This document shows positions 16,693-26,120 of a DNA stretch of 64,000 nt, in pieces. The notes under the pieces are model-generated. The model made no database searches. It was given only the letters and a program-made list of their open reading frames with translations, and was not told the origin of the DNA. Both the position numbers and the translations under genes were made by a program. The number at the start of each line of letters is the position of its first letter. Within the stretch, counting starts at the first letter, position 1. The DNA is from Albibacillus kandeliae. Lineage in GTDB: Bacteria > Pseudomonadota > Alphaproteobacteria > Rhodobacterales > Rhodobacteraceae. Where the stretch lies: positions 992,001 to 1,056,000 of the forward strand of contig NZ_QEHM01000001.1 in NCBI RefSeq assembly GCF_003116585.1, read 5' to 3'.

Positions 16693-17244
16693 ATAGCCCG
16701 CAGACCTCACAACGCGCCGCCGACCCGCGATACCGGCCCGCGCGTAAACGAAAAGATCCGCGCTTCCGAAATCCGCCTGATTGGCGCCGATGGCGAAAAC
16801 ATCGGTGTTGTCCACCCGGCCAAGGCGCTCGAACTGGCCGAAGAGGCCGGCCTCGATCTGGTCGAGATTTCGCCCAATGCGACCCCGCCTGTCTGCAAGA
16901 TCATGGACTTCGGCAAGTTCAAGTACGAGACGCAGAAACGCGAAGCCGAAGCGCGCAAGAAACAGAAGATCATCGAGATCAAAGAGGTCAAGTTCCGGCC
17001 GAACACCGATACGCACGACTACGAGGTCAAGATGCGTAACGTGGTCAAGTTCCTCGAGAACGGCGACAAGGTGAAGGTCACCCTGCGGTTCCGTGGCCGC
17101 GAGATGGCGCACCAGAACCTCGGGCGCGAGCTGCTCGAGCGCGTCGCCGAGGACACCAAGGAAATCGGCAAGGTCGAGAACTTCCCCAAGATGGAAGGCC
17201 GCCAGATGATCATGCTGATCGGCCCGCTCCCCAGCAAGGGCTGA
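16693..17244 (+). CDS. infC: Translation initiation factor IF-3 with ATA start
   Basis: IF-3, which binds the 30S subunit and rejects wrong start codons. The homologous protein begins (M)[20 protein letters not shown], and the codon in that first position is ATA (16693-16695), preceded by AAAGGAACG at proper spacing. There is no ATG; an in-frame TTG lies 22 codons upstream (16627) but reads [17 protein letters not shown], unlike the family. The N-domain (RASEIRLIG...[19 protein letters not shown]), linker ([18 protein letters not shown]) and C-domain ([27 protein letters not shown]) are all intact over 183 residues. Rare start codons on infC allow IF-3 to repress its own synthesis. A small hairpin (16644-16664) lies in the leader. 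Confidence 0.93.
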   Translation: MARRPHNAPPTRDTGPRVNEKIRASEIRLIGADGENIGVVHPAKALELAEEAGLDLVEISPNATPPVCKIMDFGKFKYETQKREAEARKKQKIIEIKEVKFRPNTDTHDYEVKMRNVVKFLENGDKVKVTLRFRGREMAHQNLGRELLERVAEDTKEIGKVENFPKMEGRQMIMLIGPLPSKG

Positions 17245-17266
17245 GCACAGGTCCGACCCGATTGTC

Positions 17267-17300
17267 ATGCCCCGCCCCCTCCGGCGGGGCATTTTGCTTT
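17267..17300 (+). terminator. Rho-independent terminator after infC
   Basis: Stem ATGCCCCGCC (17267-17276) with GGCGGGGCAT (17283-17292), 6-base loop, followed by TTTGCTTT. Ends infC transcription. Confidence 0.88.
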
Positions 17301-17395
17301 CCAGGCCCTGGTCTCATAGCTGCTGCGGCCCTGCCGAACGACGATCAGGACACGCCCGCTTGCCAAGGTCTCCATTTCCGGCCAGAACCGCTGCC

Positions 17396-18295
17396 ATGAC
17401 CCGCGCCAGCTCCAAAGACATTCTCTGCATCGGCAGCGTCCTCTGGGACGTCATCGGCCGTTCCGCCAGCCATATGCGGCAGGGCTCCGACGTGCCGGGC
17501 CGCATCACCCGCCTGCCGGGTGGCGTCGCTATGAACATCGCGATGACGCTCGCCCGTTTCGGCCTTCGTCCCGTGCTGCTGACCGCCATCGGGCGCGACC
17601 CCGAGGGCAACGAACTGGTCGATGCCTGCCGGGAGCTCGGAATGGACACCACGCATGTCTATCGCTCCGAAGACCTGCCGACAGACCGCTACATGGCTGT
17701 CGAGGGTGCCAACGGGCTGATCGCGGCCATCGCCGATGCCCACTCGCTGGAGGCGGCAGGCGACAAGATCCTGCGCCCCCTGTCCTCGGGCACACTCGGG
17801 AGCGAGGCCGCGCCCTATGACGGGTCGGTGGCCCTCGACGGCAACCTGACCAAGTCGCTGCTGGAAATCATCGCCCGCTCGCCCGCCTTTGCCCGCGCCG
17901 ACCTGCGCGTTGCACCGGCCTCGCCCGGCAAGGCGGAGCGGCTTCAGCCCTTCCTGACCCACGGCCGCGCCACGCTCTACGTGAACCTCGAAGAGGCGGG
18001 CCTGCTCTGCCAGCGCGAGTTCACCGATACCGAGGCGGCGGCGACTGCCCTTCTGGAACGCGGGGCCGCACGTGTGCTGGTGACCGATGGTGGCCGCGCC
18101 GCCACCGAGGCCGACGCCGCCCGCCTTCTCACCCAGGAACCGCCCAAGGTGCTGGTGACCCGCGTCACCGGTGCAGGCGATACCTTCATGGCCGCCCACA
18201 TCGCCTCGGAACGCGCCGGGGCGAGCCGCGACGAGGCGCTCGACCGCGCCCTGCTCTCGGCGGCTCGCTACGTTTCCGGAGAAACACCGCTGTGA
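17396..18295 (+). CDS. psuK: PfkB-family carbohydrate kinase, pseudouridine kinase PsuK
   Basis: A 299-residue ribokinase-fold kinase. The N-terminal CIGSVLWDVIGRS and GGVAMNIAMTLARFG, and the C-terminal VTRVTGAGDTFMAAHI with the anion-hole GAGDTF and catalytic aspartate, are PfkB signatures. Its GTGA overlap with psuG makes pseudouridine kinase the best assignment: it phosphorylates pseudouridine to pseudouridine 5'-phosphate, which PsuG then splits. Start at ATG 17396. Another PfkB substrate is possible if judged from the sequence alone. Confidence 0.88.
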   Translation: MTRASSKDILCIGSVLWDVIGRSASHMRQGSDVPGRITRLPGGVAMNIAMTLARFGLRPVLLTAIGRDPEGNELVDACRELGMDTTHVYRSEDLPTDRYMAVEGANGLIAAIADAHSLEAAGDKILRPLSSGTLGSEAAPYDGSVALDGNLTKSLLEIIARSPAFARADLRVAPASPGKAERLQPFLTHGRATLYVNLEEAGLLCQREFTDTEAAATALLERGAARVLVTDGGRAATEADAARLLTQEPPKVLVTRVTGAGDTFMAAHIASERAGASRDEALDRALLSAARYVSGETPL

Positions 18296-19224
18296 CAAAG
18301 ATCGACATCACCTATTCCGCCGAAGTTGCCGCCGCCCGTGCCGATGGATCTGCCATCGTGGCGCTGGAGAGCACAATCATCACCCACGGCATGCCCTACC
18401 CCCAGAACATCGAGGTGGCGGCACAGGTCGAGGAGGACATCCGCGCCGCAGGCGCGGTTCCGGCCACCATTGCCGTGCTGAACGGCACGCTGCATGTCGG
18501 TCTGGAAGCCGACCAGCTTGCCAGCCTCGGACAGGCGCAGGGCGTCGCCAAGCTGTCGCGCGCGGATTTCGCAGCCTGCCTCGCCCGGGGCGGCACCGGG
18601 GCGACCACCGTCGCGGCAACCATGATCGCCGCACATCTCGCTGGGATCCGGGTGTTCGCAACCGGCGGCATCGGCGGCGTGCACAAGGGCGCAGAAGAAA
18701 GCTTCGACATCTCTGCCGACCTGCACGAACTGGCCCAGACCCCCGTCACCGTCGTGGCGGCCGGGGCCAAGGCCATCCTCGACGTACCCAAGACGCTCGA
18801 AGTGCTGGAAACCCTCGGTGTGCCGGTCATCGCGGTTGGTCAGGACAGCTTCCCCGCCTTCTGGTCGGCGACCTCGCCGCACCCGGCGCCGCTGCGCATG
18901 GACGACGCCGAAACCATCGCCCGCGCCCACCTGCTGCGCGGTGCCATGGGCCTGCCCGGCGGTCAGCTTGTCGCCAACCCGATCCCGGCCAGCGACGAGA
19001 TTCCCGCCCCTGATCTGGCACCTGTCATCGCCGCCGCCCAAGCCGATGCCGATGCCCAGGGCATCGCCGGCAAGGCCGTTACGCCCTTCCTTCTGCAACG
19101 CATTTTCGAGGCCACCGAAGGGCGTTCGCTGACCGCCAACATCGCGCTGGTGCGAAACAACGCCCGGCTGGCCGCCGAGATTGCCAAGGCGCTGAACAAA
19201 CAGGCTCAATCCCTGAAATCTTAA
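18292..19224 (+). CDS. psuG: Pseudouridine-5'-phosphate glycosidase PsuG
   Basis: A 310-residue enzyme cleaving pseudouridine 5'-phosphate to uracil and ribose 5-phosphate, the C-C bond-breaking step of pseudouridine salvage. Strong family motifs are [69 protein letters not shown] and [14 protein letters not shown]. It starts with GTG 18292, overlapping the psuK stop (GTGA), so translation is coupled. Metal and phosphate binding residues lie in the GGTGATT and GGIGGVH loops. Nothing irregular is seen. Confidence 0.94.
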   Translation: MTKIDITYSAEVAAARADGSAIVALESTIITHGMPYPQNIEVAAQVEEDIRAAGAVPATIAVLNGTLHVGLEADQLASLGQAQGVAKLSRADFAACLARGGTGATTVAATMIAAHLAGIRVFATGGIGGVHKGAEESFDISADLHELAQTPVTVVAAGAKAILDVPKTLEVLETLGVPVIAVGQDSFPAFWSATSPHPAPLRMDDAETIARAHLLRGAMGLPGGQLVANPIPASDEIPAPDLAPVIAAAQADADAQGIAGKAVTPFLLQRIFEATEGRSLTANIALVRNNARLAAEIAKALNKQAQSLKS

Positions 19225-19241
19225 CGGCGTCGCCCATTGTA

Positions 19242-19285
19242 GCTCCGCCTCAAACTCCCTACCTTGCTTTGGGATTTGGCGGAGC
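19242..19285 (+). promoter_or_regulatory. Inverted repeat that could mask the ribosome site of the DUF502 gene
   Basis: GCTCCGCC (19242-19249) is an exact inverted partner of GGCGGAGC (19278-19285), which contains the GGAG Shine-Dalgarno of the following gene. In RNA the pairing would hide the ribosome site. Seen in sequence; regulation is inferred. Confidence 0.4.
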
Positions 19286-19289
19286 AGCG

Positions 19290-19967
19290 ATGAACACCCC
19301 CTTTGATGAAGAACCCAATCGCCGCCCTGGGCGGTTCGGAGGCCTCCGTGCCTCTTTCCTGACCGGGCTGGTGGTAATTGCCCCCGTGGCGCTGACCATC
19401 TGGCTGCTGTGGACCGTGATCGGATGGATCGACGGATTCGTGCTGCCCTTCGTGCCGCATCAGTTCCGGCCCGAGCAGTATATCGGGATCAACCTGCGCG
19501 GCGTCGGGGTGATCATCTTCCTGGTCTTCACCGTGATCGTCGGCTGGATCGCTAAGGGAATCATCGGTCGCTCGCTGATCCGCTCGGCCGAAAGCCTTGT
19601 CGACCGGATGCCCGTGGTGCGTTCGATCTACTCGGGCATCAAGCAGATCTCCGAAACCGTCTTTGCCCAGACCGAGCGGTCGTTTGAAAAGGCCTGCCTC
19701 GTGCAATACCCGCGCAAGGGTATCTGGGCCGTCGGCTTTGTCTCGACCGTGGCCAAGGGCGAGATCTCGGAGCGTGCCGAAACCGGCGGGCGCCTGATGA
19801 GCATCTTTGTCCCGACCACACCGAACCCGACCTCGGGATTCCTGCTGTTCTTCCCCGAGGAGGACGTGATCGAGCTGGAGATGAGCCTTGAGGACGCGGC
19901 CAAGCTGGTGATCTCGGCAGGGCTCGTCTATCCCAACGGCAAGGATCCGACGCGGCCGGTGGACTGA
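19290..19967 (+). CDS. DUF502 family inner-membrane protein
   Basis: A 225-residue protein of the DUF502 family. Two membrane segments (about 24-47 and 64-86, ASFLTGLVVIAPVALTIWLL and GVGVIIFLVFTVIVGWIAKG) are followed by the family signature LVDRMPVVRSIYSGIKQISE and a soluble domain with SGFLLFFPEEDVIELEMSLE. The start at ATG 19290 has GGAG six bases upstream. The family is widespread in alphaproteobacteria and not well understood; a role in envelope or transport function has been suggested only loosely. It follows psuG by 65 bases. Confidence 0.88.
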   Translation: MNTPFDEEPNRRPGRFGGLRASFLTGLVVIAPVALTIWLLWTVIGWIDGFVLPFVPHQFRPEQYIGINLRGVGVIIFLVFTVIVGWIAKGIIGRSLIRSAESLVDRMPVVRSIYSGIKQISETVFAQTERSFEKACLVQYPRKGIWAVGFVSTVAKGEISERAETGGRLMSIFVPTTPNPTSGFLLFFPEEDVIELEMSLEDAAKLVISAGLVYPNGKDPTRPVD

Positions 19968-20027
19968 TCCGGCCGGATCCGGGGACATCACCGCATGCGA
20001 CAGCGCGAGAGCACCGAAAAGGCCCCA

Positions 20028-20603
20028 ATGGCAGAAGAAGACCTGAGCCTTGCCGCGCGGAACGCCCTGCCCGACGCGCTACGCGTCCTCGTCAAGGAAT
20101 TCCCGCGTGAGGCATGGGACACGGACCCGAACTTCTCGGGTCTGATCCGCTTTTGGCTCGCCCGTCACATCGGCTTCCGCCAGCTTCTCGGGCAGATGCA
20201 GCGCGACGTCGAAACCGTGCTCGACAACGGCATGGAGCCCTTCGCCTACGCCCGCAGCCTCGCCAACCGGGGTGGCGCCTTCGTGAACGAACTCCACGGC
20301 CACCACCAGATCGAAGATCACCACTACTTCCCGCTGCTCGAAGGGCTCGACGCCCGGGTCTCGCGCGGGTTTCACCTGCTCGATGCCGATCACCACGAGA
20401 TCGACGCGCTTCTGCATCGCTTCGCGGACGCGGCCAACGGCGTGCTGAACCAGCCGCAGGGCGGCAGGGGCTTCACCGATCTCTGCGCTGGCTTCAAGGT
20501 CGCTCTGGACGCCACCGTTCCGCTGCTCGACCGACACCTCGTGGACGAGGAGGAACTGGTGGTGCCCGTCCTGCTGAAATACGCGCCTCCCGGCCTGCAA
20601 TAG
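20028..20603 (+). CDS. Hemerythrin-domain protein
   Basis: A 191-residue all-helical protein with the hemerythrin/HHE ligand pattern: H47 (RHIGFRQ), H92/H93 with E96 (HGHHQIEDHHYFPLLE), H122/H123 (DADHHEIDALLH), and H170 with E174 (DRHLVDEEELVVPVL). A di-iron centre binding O2 or NO, or sensing iron, is expected. Start at ATG 20028 (MAEEDLSLA) preceded by AAAGG; an ATG at 19995 is in frame. It converges on the RTX gene with only 22 bases between stops. Which of oxygen storage, NO response or another role applies is not visible. Confidence 0.87.
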   Translation: MAEEDLSLAARNALPDALRVLVKEFPREAWDTDPNFSGLIRFWLARHIGFRQLLGQMQRDVETVLDNGMEPFAYARSLANRGGAFVNELHGHHQIEDHHYFPLLEGLDARVSRGFHLLDADHHEIDALLHRFADAANGVLNQPQGGRGFTDLCAGFKVALDATVPLLDRHLVDEEELVVPVLLKYAPPGLQ

Positions 20604-20625
20604 CCGCCCGCGTTCCGGGATCACC

Positions 20626-23600
20626 TCAGACGAGTATGTCGTCCGACAGCGCGCCCAGACGAACGTTGCGCACCACCAGCACATCGCCCCCGCCGAACTC
20701 GAAGATCACGTCGCCATTGGCGGCCTCTGCGTGATCCAGCGCCTCCTCCACGTCGGCAAAGCCCCAGCTGCGCAGGTCGATCTGGTCTCGGTTGTTCTCG
20801 AAGTCCCGGATCACATCCGTGTCCGCTCCCTGCCGGAACCGGAAGGTGTCGCGCCCGTCACCGCCCCACAACAGATCGCGACCGCGTCCGCCCTCCAGCA
20901 GATCACGCCCGGCCTCTCCCTTGAGCGTATCCGCTCCGTCACCGCCAATCAGCCGGTCCGCCCCGTCGCCGCCAAGCAGCGTGTCCTTGTGCGCGCCGCC
21001 ATTCAGCGTGTCGTTGCCCTCGCCGCCGGCCAGCCGGTCATTGCCGTCATCGCCCTTCAGGACGTCATTCCCGGTCCCGCCGAACACCCTGTCGTTGCCT
21101 TTGCCTCCCGCAAGGGCGTCATCGCCCTCCTGCCCCAGCAAGGTGTCGGCCCCGGCGCGCCCGGTCAGGCGGTTGTCACCCGCGTCTCCGGCAATCTTGT
21201 CCGCGCCAGTCCCCCCGATGACCCCCTCGATGCCGCGAAGCCGGTCGCTCTGTGCAACGGCAAGGTCGCTGTCCCCAGTCGCGAGGTTGAAGCGGAAGCC
21301 GTCGCTGTAATCCGACAGGTCCACGGTGTCGTTAAGTGAGGACCGGCCATCGTAACGGTCGATACCGTCCGAGAGCAGCAGCCGCACCGCCGCGCCACCC
21401 CCGACCACGGTCTCGATCCCGGCAAAGCTGCCGCTTGCCGCCGTTCCCTTGAACACGTCCTTGATCCTGAACGCCGCCGCCTCTACGTCTCCTGCCTCGG
21501 GCAGGGTGCGCAGCATGTCATCGGCGCTGTTGGCGAAGGCGGCCGAGGTTTCCTTGACCTCCTGCGGTGTAAGGGCGATGCCGCCGTAGACTCGCGACTC
21601 GGAGGTGCCAGTGTCCTGCCAGACAGCTGTGGCAACCTTCAGCGTCCCCGCATAGGTGCCCGCCGCGAAATCAAGGGTGATCTTGCCGCTTTCGGACCCA
21701 AAGATCATCCGGTCCTGCCCGGCGCCGCCCGCCACCGTCTTGGTCCCCGCGCCAAGGACGATATCGTCTCCGCCCTGTCCGCCCATCGCCGTGTCCACGC
21801 CACTGCCCAGCAACAGGATGTCATCACCCCCGCGCCCGGCCAGCAAGTCGTCGCCGGCATCACCGCTCAGGACATTGGCCTTCCGGTCGCCATAGAGGGT
21901 ATCGGACGAAAGCGTGCCCACCACGTTCTCGATGGATTGCAGGATATCGGTGCCAAAGCCGCCGGTAACCCGACCCTCGGCAAGGTCGGCCTCGATCCCG
22001 CCGAACCCCGAGGCCGCCAGTACGGCATCAAGCCCATCCGGTGCGGCGTGGTTGTAGACGGCCGTGTCGCTCCCGCTGCCCCCCTGCAGCATGTCGTTGC
22101 CCAATCCGCCGTGCAGCCGGTCGTCGCCACCACCGCCCTGCAGGGTATCGTTGCCCTCACCGCCAAACAGCCGATCCCCGCCGCCACGCCCGTCCAGCAG
22201 GTCGTCGCCCTCGCGACCGACGAAGGCCTCGCCGCGCGAGCTCCCAAGCAGGGTGTCGCCGAACTCCGAGCCGACGACCTCCTCGAAACCGGCGATGGCG
22301 GCATTCACCTTCTCGCTCTCAAAGGCGGAGTGGATCGACTTCTCGACCATCACGGCGGTTCCGGCAGCGAGGTCGACGCGGACCCAGCCGTAGTCGTTGC
22401 CCGCGCTGTCCTCCAGATCAAAGGCAAGCCGGTCGTACCCGTTGCCGCCCGCAGCCATCCCCTTGCTGCGTTCAAGGATGACGACATCGTTGCCCTGCCC
22501 GCCCCAGGCCTCGTTCTCACTCGCGGTGTCGTCAAAGGTGATGGTGTCATCGCCCGCACCGCCATAGACGATGCCGCTTTCGTCCATCTTCGCGACGTCG
22601 TCGCCACCTCCGGCGTAGAACGTTACGAAGCCGCCGTTGGTCGTCATCTCGTCGTCGCCATTGCCGGTCCGGAAGATCCGCTGCTCCGATCCCCCGGGCC
22701 GGTTGTCGATCAGGTTGTCGCCATTCCCAAGGATGAACTCCTCGACGTTCTCTACATTGAACGAGAACAGCGACCCGCCGCTGCGCAGATATCCGGCATA
22801 ATCCTCGCTGAACGCGCGGATGCTCCGACTGATCGAGCCTTCGAGGTTGAACCACCACTGCACGTCGCCGAACCCGGTCACGTCGAGCGTATCGACGCCC
22901 CCGCCGCCGTCGAAGATCGTATTCCCCGCGCGCCCGTCCTCGGACCGGGTGGCATGGATCATGTCATCGCCGCCACCGCCAAAGACCGCCCCGGCCGCCC
23001 CCGAATAGATCAGGTCCGCGCCCCCGGCGCCGTGCACGGTGACCGGGTTCGAATAGCCGCCATAGGCCCCGTAGATCACGTCGGCCGCATCGGACCCCAC
23101 GAAGGTCTCGATGTTCACAGCGGTATCGGTGGCCACCACCTCGCCCGAGCCGTCAAGCTTGTCGATCCGCCCCGTGGCGGCGTCGATCACCAGCGAGCCG
23201 GTGCTGCCCGTCGCCAGTGCAAAGGCCGCGTTCAACGCATTGCGCTGGTTTCCGTCCGCGTAATAGACCTCGGAGACGATGTTCAGATCGCTGGAGTACG
23301 ACAGGATGTCCCGCCCGCGCCCGCCGTCATAGGTGTCGTTCTCACCCGCGACCGTGGTGGAATCCGCAATGATGTAGTCGTTCTCGTCCCCCGCAAGCAC
23401 ATTATCGTTGCCATCCCCGGTCACGATGAAATCCCGCCCGGCCCCCGCATTGAGCACGTCATCGCCGCCGAGACCGGCAATCACGTCGTCTCCCGTGACC
23501 GAGATGATGATGTTGTCGCGCGCATCGCCATACAGCAGGTTGTCGCCGGTGCTCTGGACAATGACATTCTCGATGCTGCTGAGCGTGTCCGTCCCCTCGC

Positions 23601-25275
23601 TGTTGTAGGAGACGCCGTCGTAGAGGTAGAGGCGCACGGGGCTCGAAGAGTTCCCTTCGAGGATCTGGTAGCTGTCGATGCCGCCATCGCCATTCACCTC
23701 GTCCACGCCATACCCCGGCAGCAGAACATCGTTGCCGCTGCCACCGTTCAACTCGTCATCGCCGGTGCTGCCAAAGATCCGGTCATTGCCGCCAAACCCC
23801 CTGGCAACGTGCTGGTCGTCCTCGTTCGGCGTGCCGGTGGTGTTCAGGAACATCAGGTCGTCGCCCGAGGTGCCCTCCAGCACCGAGCCGCCAATCTCGG
23901 CGTTCTCCAGTTCCTCGCCGGTGAACTCGATATTGCGGAAGACCACGTGTTCCACGTCGATCAATGTGGTAGACCCCTCGTCCTGCGCTCCGTCCTGCGG
24001 TTTCATGTGGGTGACGACCACGTGGCCGTCTGCGTCGCGGACCAGTTCGTATTCCTGAAAGTAGCCGTCGAAATACACCATGTCGGTGCCCTCGCCGCCG
24101 TCCGCCACGTCGTTACCCTCGCCCGCGATGATGATGTCGTTGCCTGCGTTGCCCCGGATGATGTCATCGCCGCCGCGTCCGTCGAGAATGTCGTCACCCC
24201 CGTCCCCGTTCAGCGTTTCCGAGGCATCGGTGCCGAAACCCGTCGGCCCGAGGAGCGCGTTGCCAAGGGTCAGGCCGAACAGCCGTTCGTCGATCTCCAG
24301 CGTCAGGTCGTCGATCCCGAAGCTCCCGTCGATGAAGCTTTCGAGGTCAGCCAACAGGGCATCCACCTCCTCGATCAGGGGATCGAGGAAATCGACGTCC
24401 GGCAGCAGCGCCTTGATCTGGTCGGCGATCCCGTCCAGCAGGGCGTCCACCCCCAAAGCCTCGGTCACGTAGTCAAAGATCGGGCCCAGCACGATGTCGA
24501 CCAGCGCGCCCGCTGCATCCTGCAGCCCCTCGACCGGTTTCAGGACCGAGGCGACGAGGCTCAGCGGCTCGGCGATCTTGTCGATCAGGTCCGATACCTC
24601 CGCGAACTCTCCGAAGTCCTCGTTGACCAGTTCGAACTTTGCATCCGAAAAGATGGCGAGGATGTCGTTGACCTTTCCAAGCGCCGTGTTGAACAGATCG
24701 GCAAGGTCGCCCACCGCGGCGTTCCGCCCTTCGAACTGGGCCGAGACCGAGGCCTTGAGCGCGCTGAACTCGGAGTAATTCGCGTGGTTCAGGGCCGTCA
24801 GCATCTCCGCCACGCTCACCTGCGTCTCGCGGATCTTGAGCGCGGTCTCCTCGAGGTCGTCGGCCACCCCGCCGATGGCACCGCTCGCCTGCTCCAGCGC
24901 GTCATTGAGGTCCGACAGGAACTCGCCGTCCTTCTTGTTGCCCTGCGCGTCCTCGGTGTCGCCGTTGAGAAAGCCCACAGCCTCCTCGATGTTCTCCACC
25001 ACCGGCAGGACCGCCTTCAGCACCTTCTCGTAGACCTGCGAGGGCAACTTGAGCGGGCCCGCCTGTTTCGACAGCTTCAGGACCGTCAGTTGATCGTCGA
25101 TGGCTTCGTGCGCCTTCTCGGCGTAGTCCCCGATGTCATCGATGGTATCGACCACTTCCGCGGCAGTATCTATGCTCTCCGAGAAGTCGTTCAGCTTGGC
25201 GCCGAGAGTGCCGATGTTGTAGATCGTCTCGTCCAGCGTCGCGAGATACGCGCTCATTTCGGCCCTGTAGCCCAT
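20626..25275 (-). CDS. Large RTX calcium-binding protein, probable type I secreted
   Basis: A 1549-residue secreted-type protein. Residues 1-345 form an alpha-helical, heptad-rich region without repeats (DTAAEVVDTIDDIGDYAEKA, LADLFNTALGKVNDILAIF). RTX nonapeptide blocks (GGxGxDxLx) follow in several clusters, near 356-400, 480-530, 585-640, 1060-1110 and 1400-1490, with spacer domains between them. The C-terminus has the serralysin-like end DTFRFRQGADTDVIRDF and a hydrophobic last stretch ending LSDDILV, the usual type I secretion signal; there is no N-terminal signal peptide. The AAGGGA site precedes the ATG. No ABC exporter, membrane fusion partner or acyltransferase lies nearby. No catalytic domain is recognised, so adhesin or surface layer-like roles are as likely as toxin. 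Confidence 0.9.
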   Translation of the reverse strand: MGYRAEMSAYLATLDETIYNIGTLGAKLNDFSESIDTAAEVVDTIDDIGDYAEKAHEAIDDQLTVLKLSKQAGPLKLPSQVYEKVLKAVLPVVENIEEAVGFLNGDTEDAQGNKKDGEFLSDLNDALEQASGAIGGVADDLEETALKIRETQVSVAEMLTALNHANYSEFSALKASVSAQFEGRNAAVGDLADLFNTALGKVNDILAIFSDAKFELVNEDFGEFAEVSDLIDKIAEPLSLVASVLKPVEGLQDAAGALVDIVLGPIFDYVTEALGVDALLDGIADQIKALLPDVDFLDPLIEEVDALLADLESFIDGSFGIDDLTLEIDERLFGLTLGNALLGPTGFGTDASETLNGDGGDDILDGRGGDDIIRGNAGNDIIIAGEGNDVADGGEGTDMVYFDGYFQEYELVRDADGHVVVTHMKPQDGAQDEGSTTLIDVEHVVFRNIEFTGEELENAEIGGSVLEGTSGDDLMFLNTTGTPNEDDQHVARGFGGNDRIFGSTGDDELNGGSGNDVLLPGYGVDEVNGDGGIDSYQILEGNSSSPVRLYLYDGVSYNSEGTDTLSSIENVIVQSTGDNLLYGDARDNIIISVTGDDVIAGLGGDDVLNAGAGRDFIVTGDGNDNVLAGDENDYIIADSTTVAGENDTYDGGRGRDILSYSSDLNIVSEVYYADGNQRNALNAAFALATGSTGSLVIDAATGRIDKLDGSGEVVATDTAVNIETFVGSDAADVIYGAYGGYSNPVTVHGAGGADLIYSGAAGAVFGGGGDDMIHATRSEDGRAGNTIFDGGGGVDTLDVTGFGDVQWWFNLEGSISRSIRAFSEDYAGYLRSGGSLFSFNVENVEEFILGNGDNLIDNRPGGSEQRIFRTGNGDDEMTTNGGFVTFYAGGGDDVAKMDESGIVYGGAGDDTITFDDTASENEAWGGQGNDVVILERSKGMAAGGNGYDRLAFDLEDSAGNDYGWVRVDLAAGTAVMVEKSIHSAFESEKVNAAIAGFEEVVGSEFGDTLLGSSRGEAFVGREGDDLLDGRGGGDRLFGGEGNDTLQGGGGDDRLHGGLGNDMLQGGSGSDTAVYNHAAPDGLDAVLAASGFGGIEADLAEGRVTGGFGTDILQSIENVVGTLSSDTLYGDRKANVLSGDAGDDLLAGRGGDDILLLGSGVDTAMGGQGGDDIVLGAGTKTVAGGAGQDRMIFGSESGKITLDFAAGTYAGTLKVATAVWQDTGTSESRVYGGIALTPQEVKETSAAFANSADDMLRTLPEAGDVEAAAFRIKDVFKGTAASGSFAGIETVVGGGAAVRLLLSDGIDRYDGRSSLNDTVDLSDYSDGFRFNLATGDSDLAVAQSDRLRGIEGVIGGTGADKIAGDAGDNRLTGRAGADTLLGQEGDDALAGGKGNDRVFGGTGNDVLKGDDGNDRLAGGEGNDTLNGGAHKDTLLGGDGADRLIGGDGADTLKGEAGRDLLEGGRGRDLLWGGDGRDTFRFRQGADTDVIRDFENNRDQIDLRSWGFADVEEALDHAEAANGDVIFEFGGGDVLVVRNVRLGALSDDILV

Positions 25276-25368
25276 CTCACCAATCCCTTGTTAAAAATGA
25301 AAAAACTATTGAGCGCCCTAAAAGGCGACGTAAGGTAAACTAAGGCCATGCCGGTTTTGCGGCAATCA

Positions 25369-25378
25369 GGTGATCACC
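25369..25378. promoter_or_regulatory. Palindrome GGTGATCACC upstream of the RTX gene
   Basis: Perfect 10-base palindrome about 94 bases upstream of the RTX start codon, in the 191-base gap behind the NarL-type regulator gene. NarL/LuxR-type regulators bind short dyads, so this may be its site. Pattern only. Confidence 0.3.
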
Positions 25379-25466
25379 CCAATTTACAAAGCGCGCGTGC
25401 CCGACCACTATCCGCAGGGTGCGAACGTGGCCGCTCGATCGGCCCGCAGGGCTTGTGGAACAAGGG

Positions 25467-26096
25467 TCAGTCGATATCGCTTACGTCGATCAATCCGTCG
25501 CGCATCGCCCGCACCAGCAACGTCGCCGTAGACCGCACGCCCAGCTTGCGCATCAGGTTGGTGCGGTGAGTGTCGATGGTCTTGGCGCTGATCCCCAGCA
25601 GCTCGGAGGCGGCATGGTTGGTCATGCCCCGCGCGATAGCCTGCAGGACCTGAACCTCGCGCGCCGTCAGCGTGTTGGCCTGTTCCGCCGCCTGCAGGAT
25701 CTGCTCCACCGCCGGCGCAATCACCGTCTCGCCCGCCGCAACGCGGAGGATACCATCGCGGATCTCCTCGGCCGAAGCGGTCTTGAGCAGGATACCCTCG
25801 ACCCTCGCGCGCCGGATCTCCTGCAGAACGCTCGGGCTGCCGACCCCGGTGACCACCGCAAAGCGGGTTGCGCCCGACCAGCGGCGGGCTTCCAGCACCA
25901 CTTCAAGACCGGAGGCGCCCGGCATCGTCATGTCGAGCACGGCCACATCCGGGGCCAGCGTCTTGATCAGGGAGATGGCCTTGATCCCGTTCTCGACCCG
26001 CGCGACCACCTCGACACCCTCGGCCAGCTCAAGGCAGGCGGCGAGACCGGCAAGGCTCAGCGGGTGATCGTCAGCAAGAAGCAGTCGGATGGTCAT
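25467..26096 (-). CDS. NarL/FixJ-type response regulator
   Basis: A 209-residue regulator. Receiver domain 1-120: acidic pair D9-D10 (LLADDHP), phosphorylated D55 (VAVLDMTMPG), conserved T in VVTG and K near 103. LuxR-type helix-turn-helix about 142-205 (LTAREVQVLQAIARGMTNHAASELLG then ISAKTIDTHRTNLMRKLGV). It is divergent from the histidine kinase gene with 24 bases between starts, so the two form a pair. The RTX gene lies downstream in the same direction and may be its target. An ATG five codons further out (26111) is possible. Confidence 0.9.
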   Translation of the reverse strand: MTIRLLLADDHPLSLAGLAACLELAEGVEVVARVENGIKAISLIKTLAPDVAVLDMTMPGASGLEVVLEARRWSGATRFAVVTGVGSPSVLQEIRRARVEGILLKTASAEEIRDGILRVAAGETVIAPAVEQILQAAEQANTLTAREVQVLQAIARGMTNHAASELLGISAKTIDTHRTNLMRKLGVRSTATLLVRAMRDGLIDVSDID

Positions 26097-26120
26097 GGCG
26101 CAAGGATCCATCGCCGGGGA

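Noticed and set aside
20900-22300. Tandem short repeats that might suggest a CRISPR or satellite array
   Set aside because: They are the 27-base coding units of RTX nonapeptides, in frame and diverged, with no separate spacers.
21937-25338. Very long open frame (over 1100 codons) on the plus strand opposite the RTX gene
   Set aside because: The repeats and high-GC codon use of the RTX gene keep the opposite frame free of stops. The translation is low in complexity (Val, Ala, Asp, Arg, His) with no family character, and the RTX reading has unmistakable nonapeptides.
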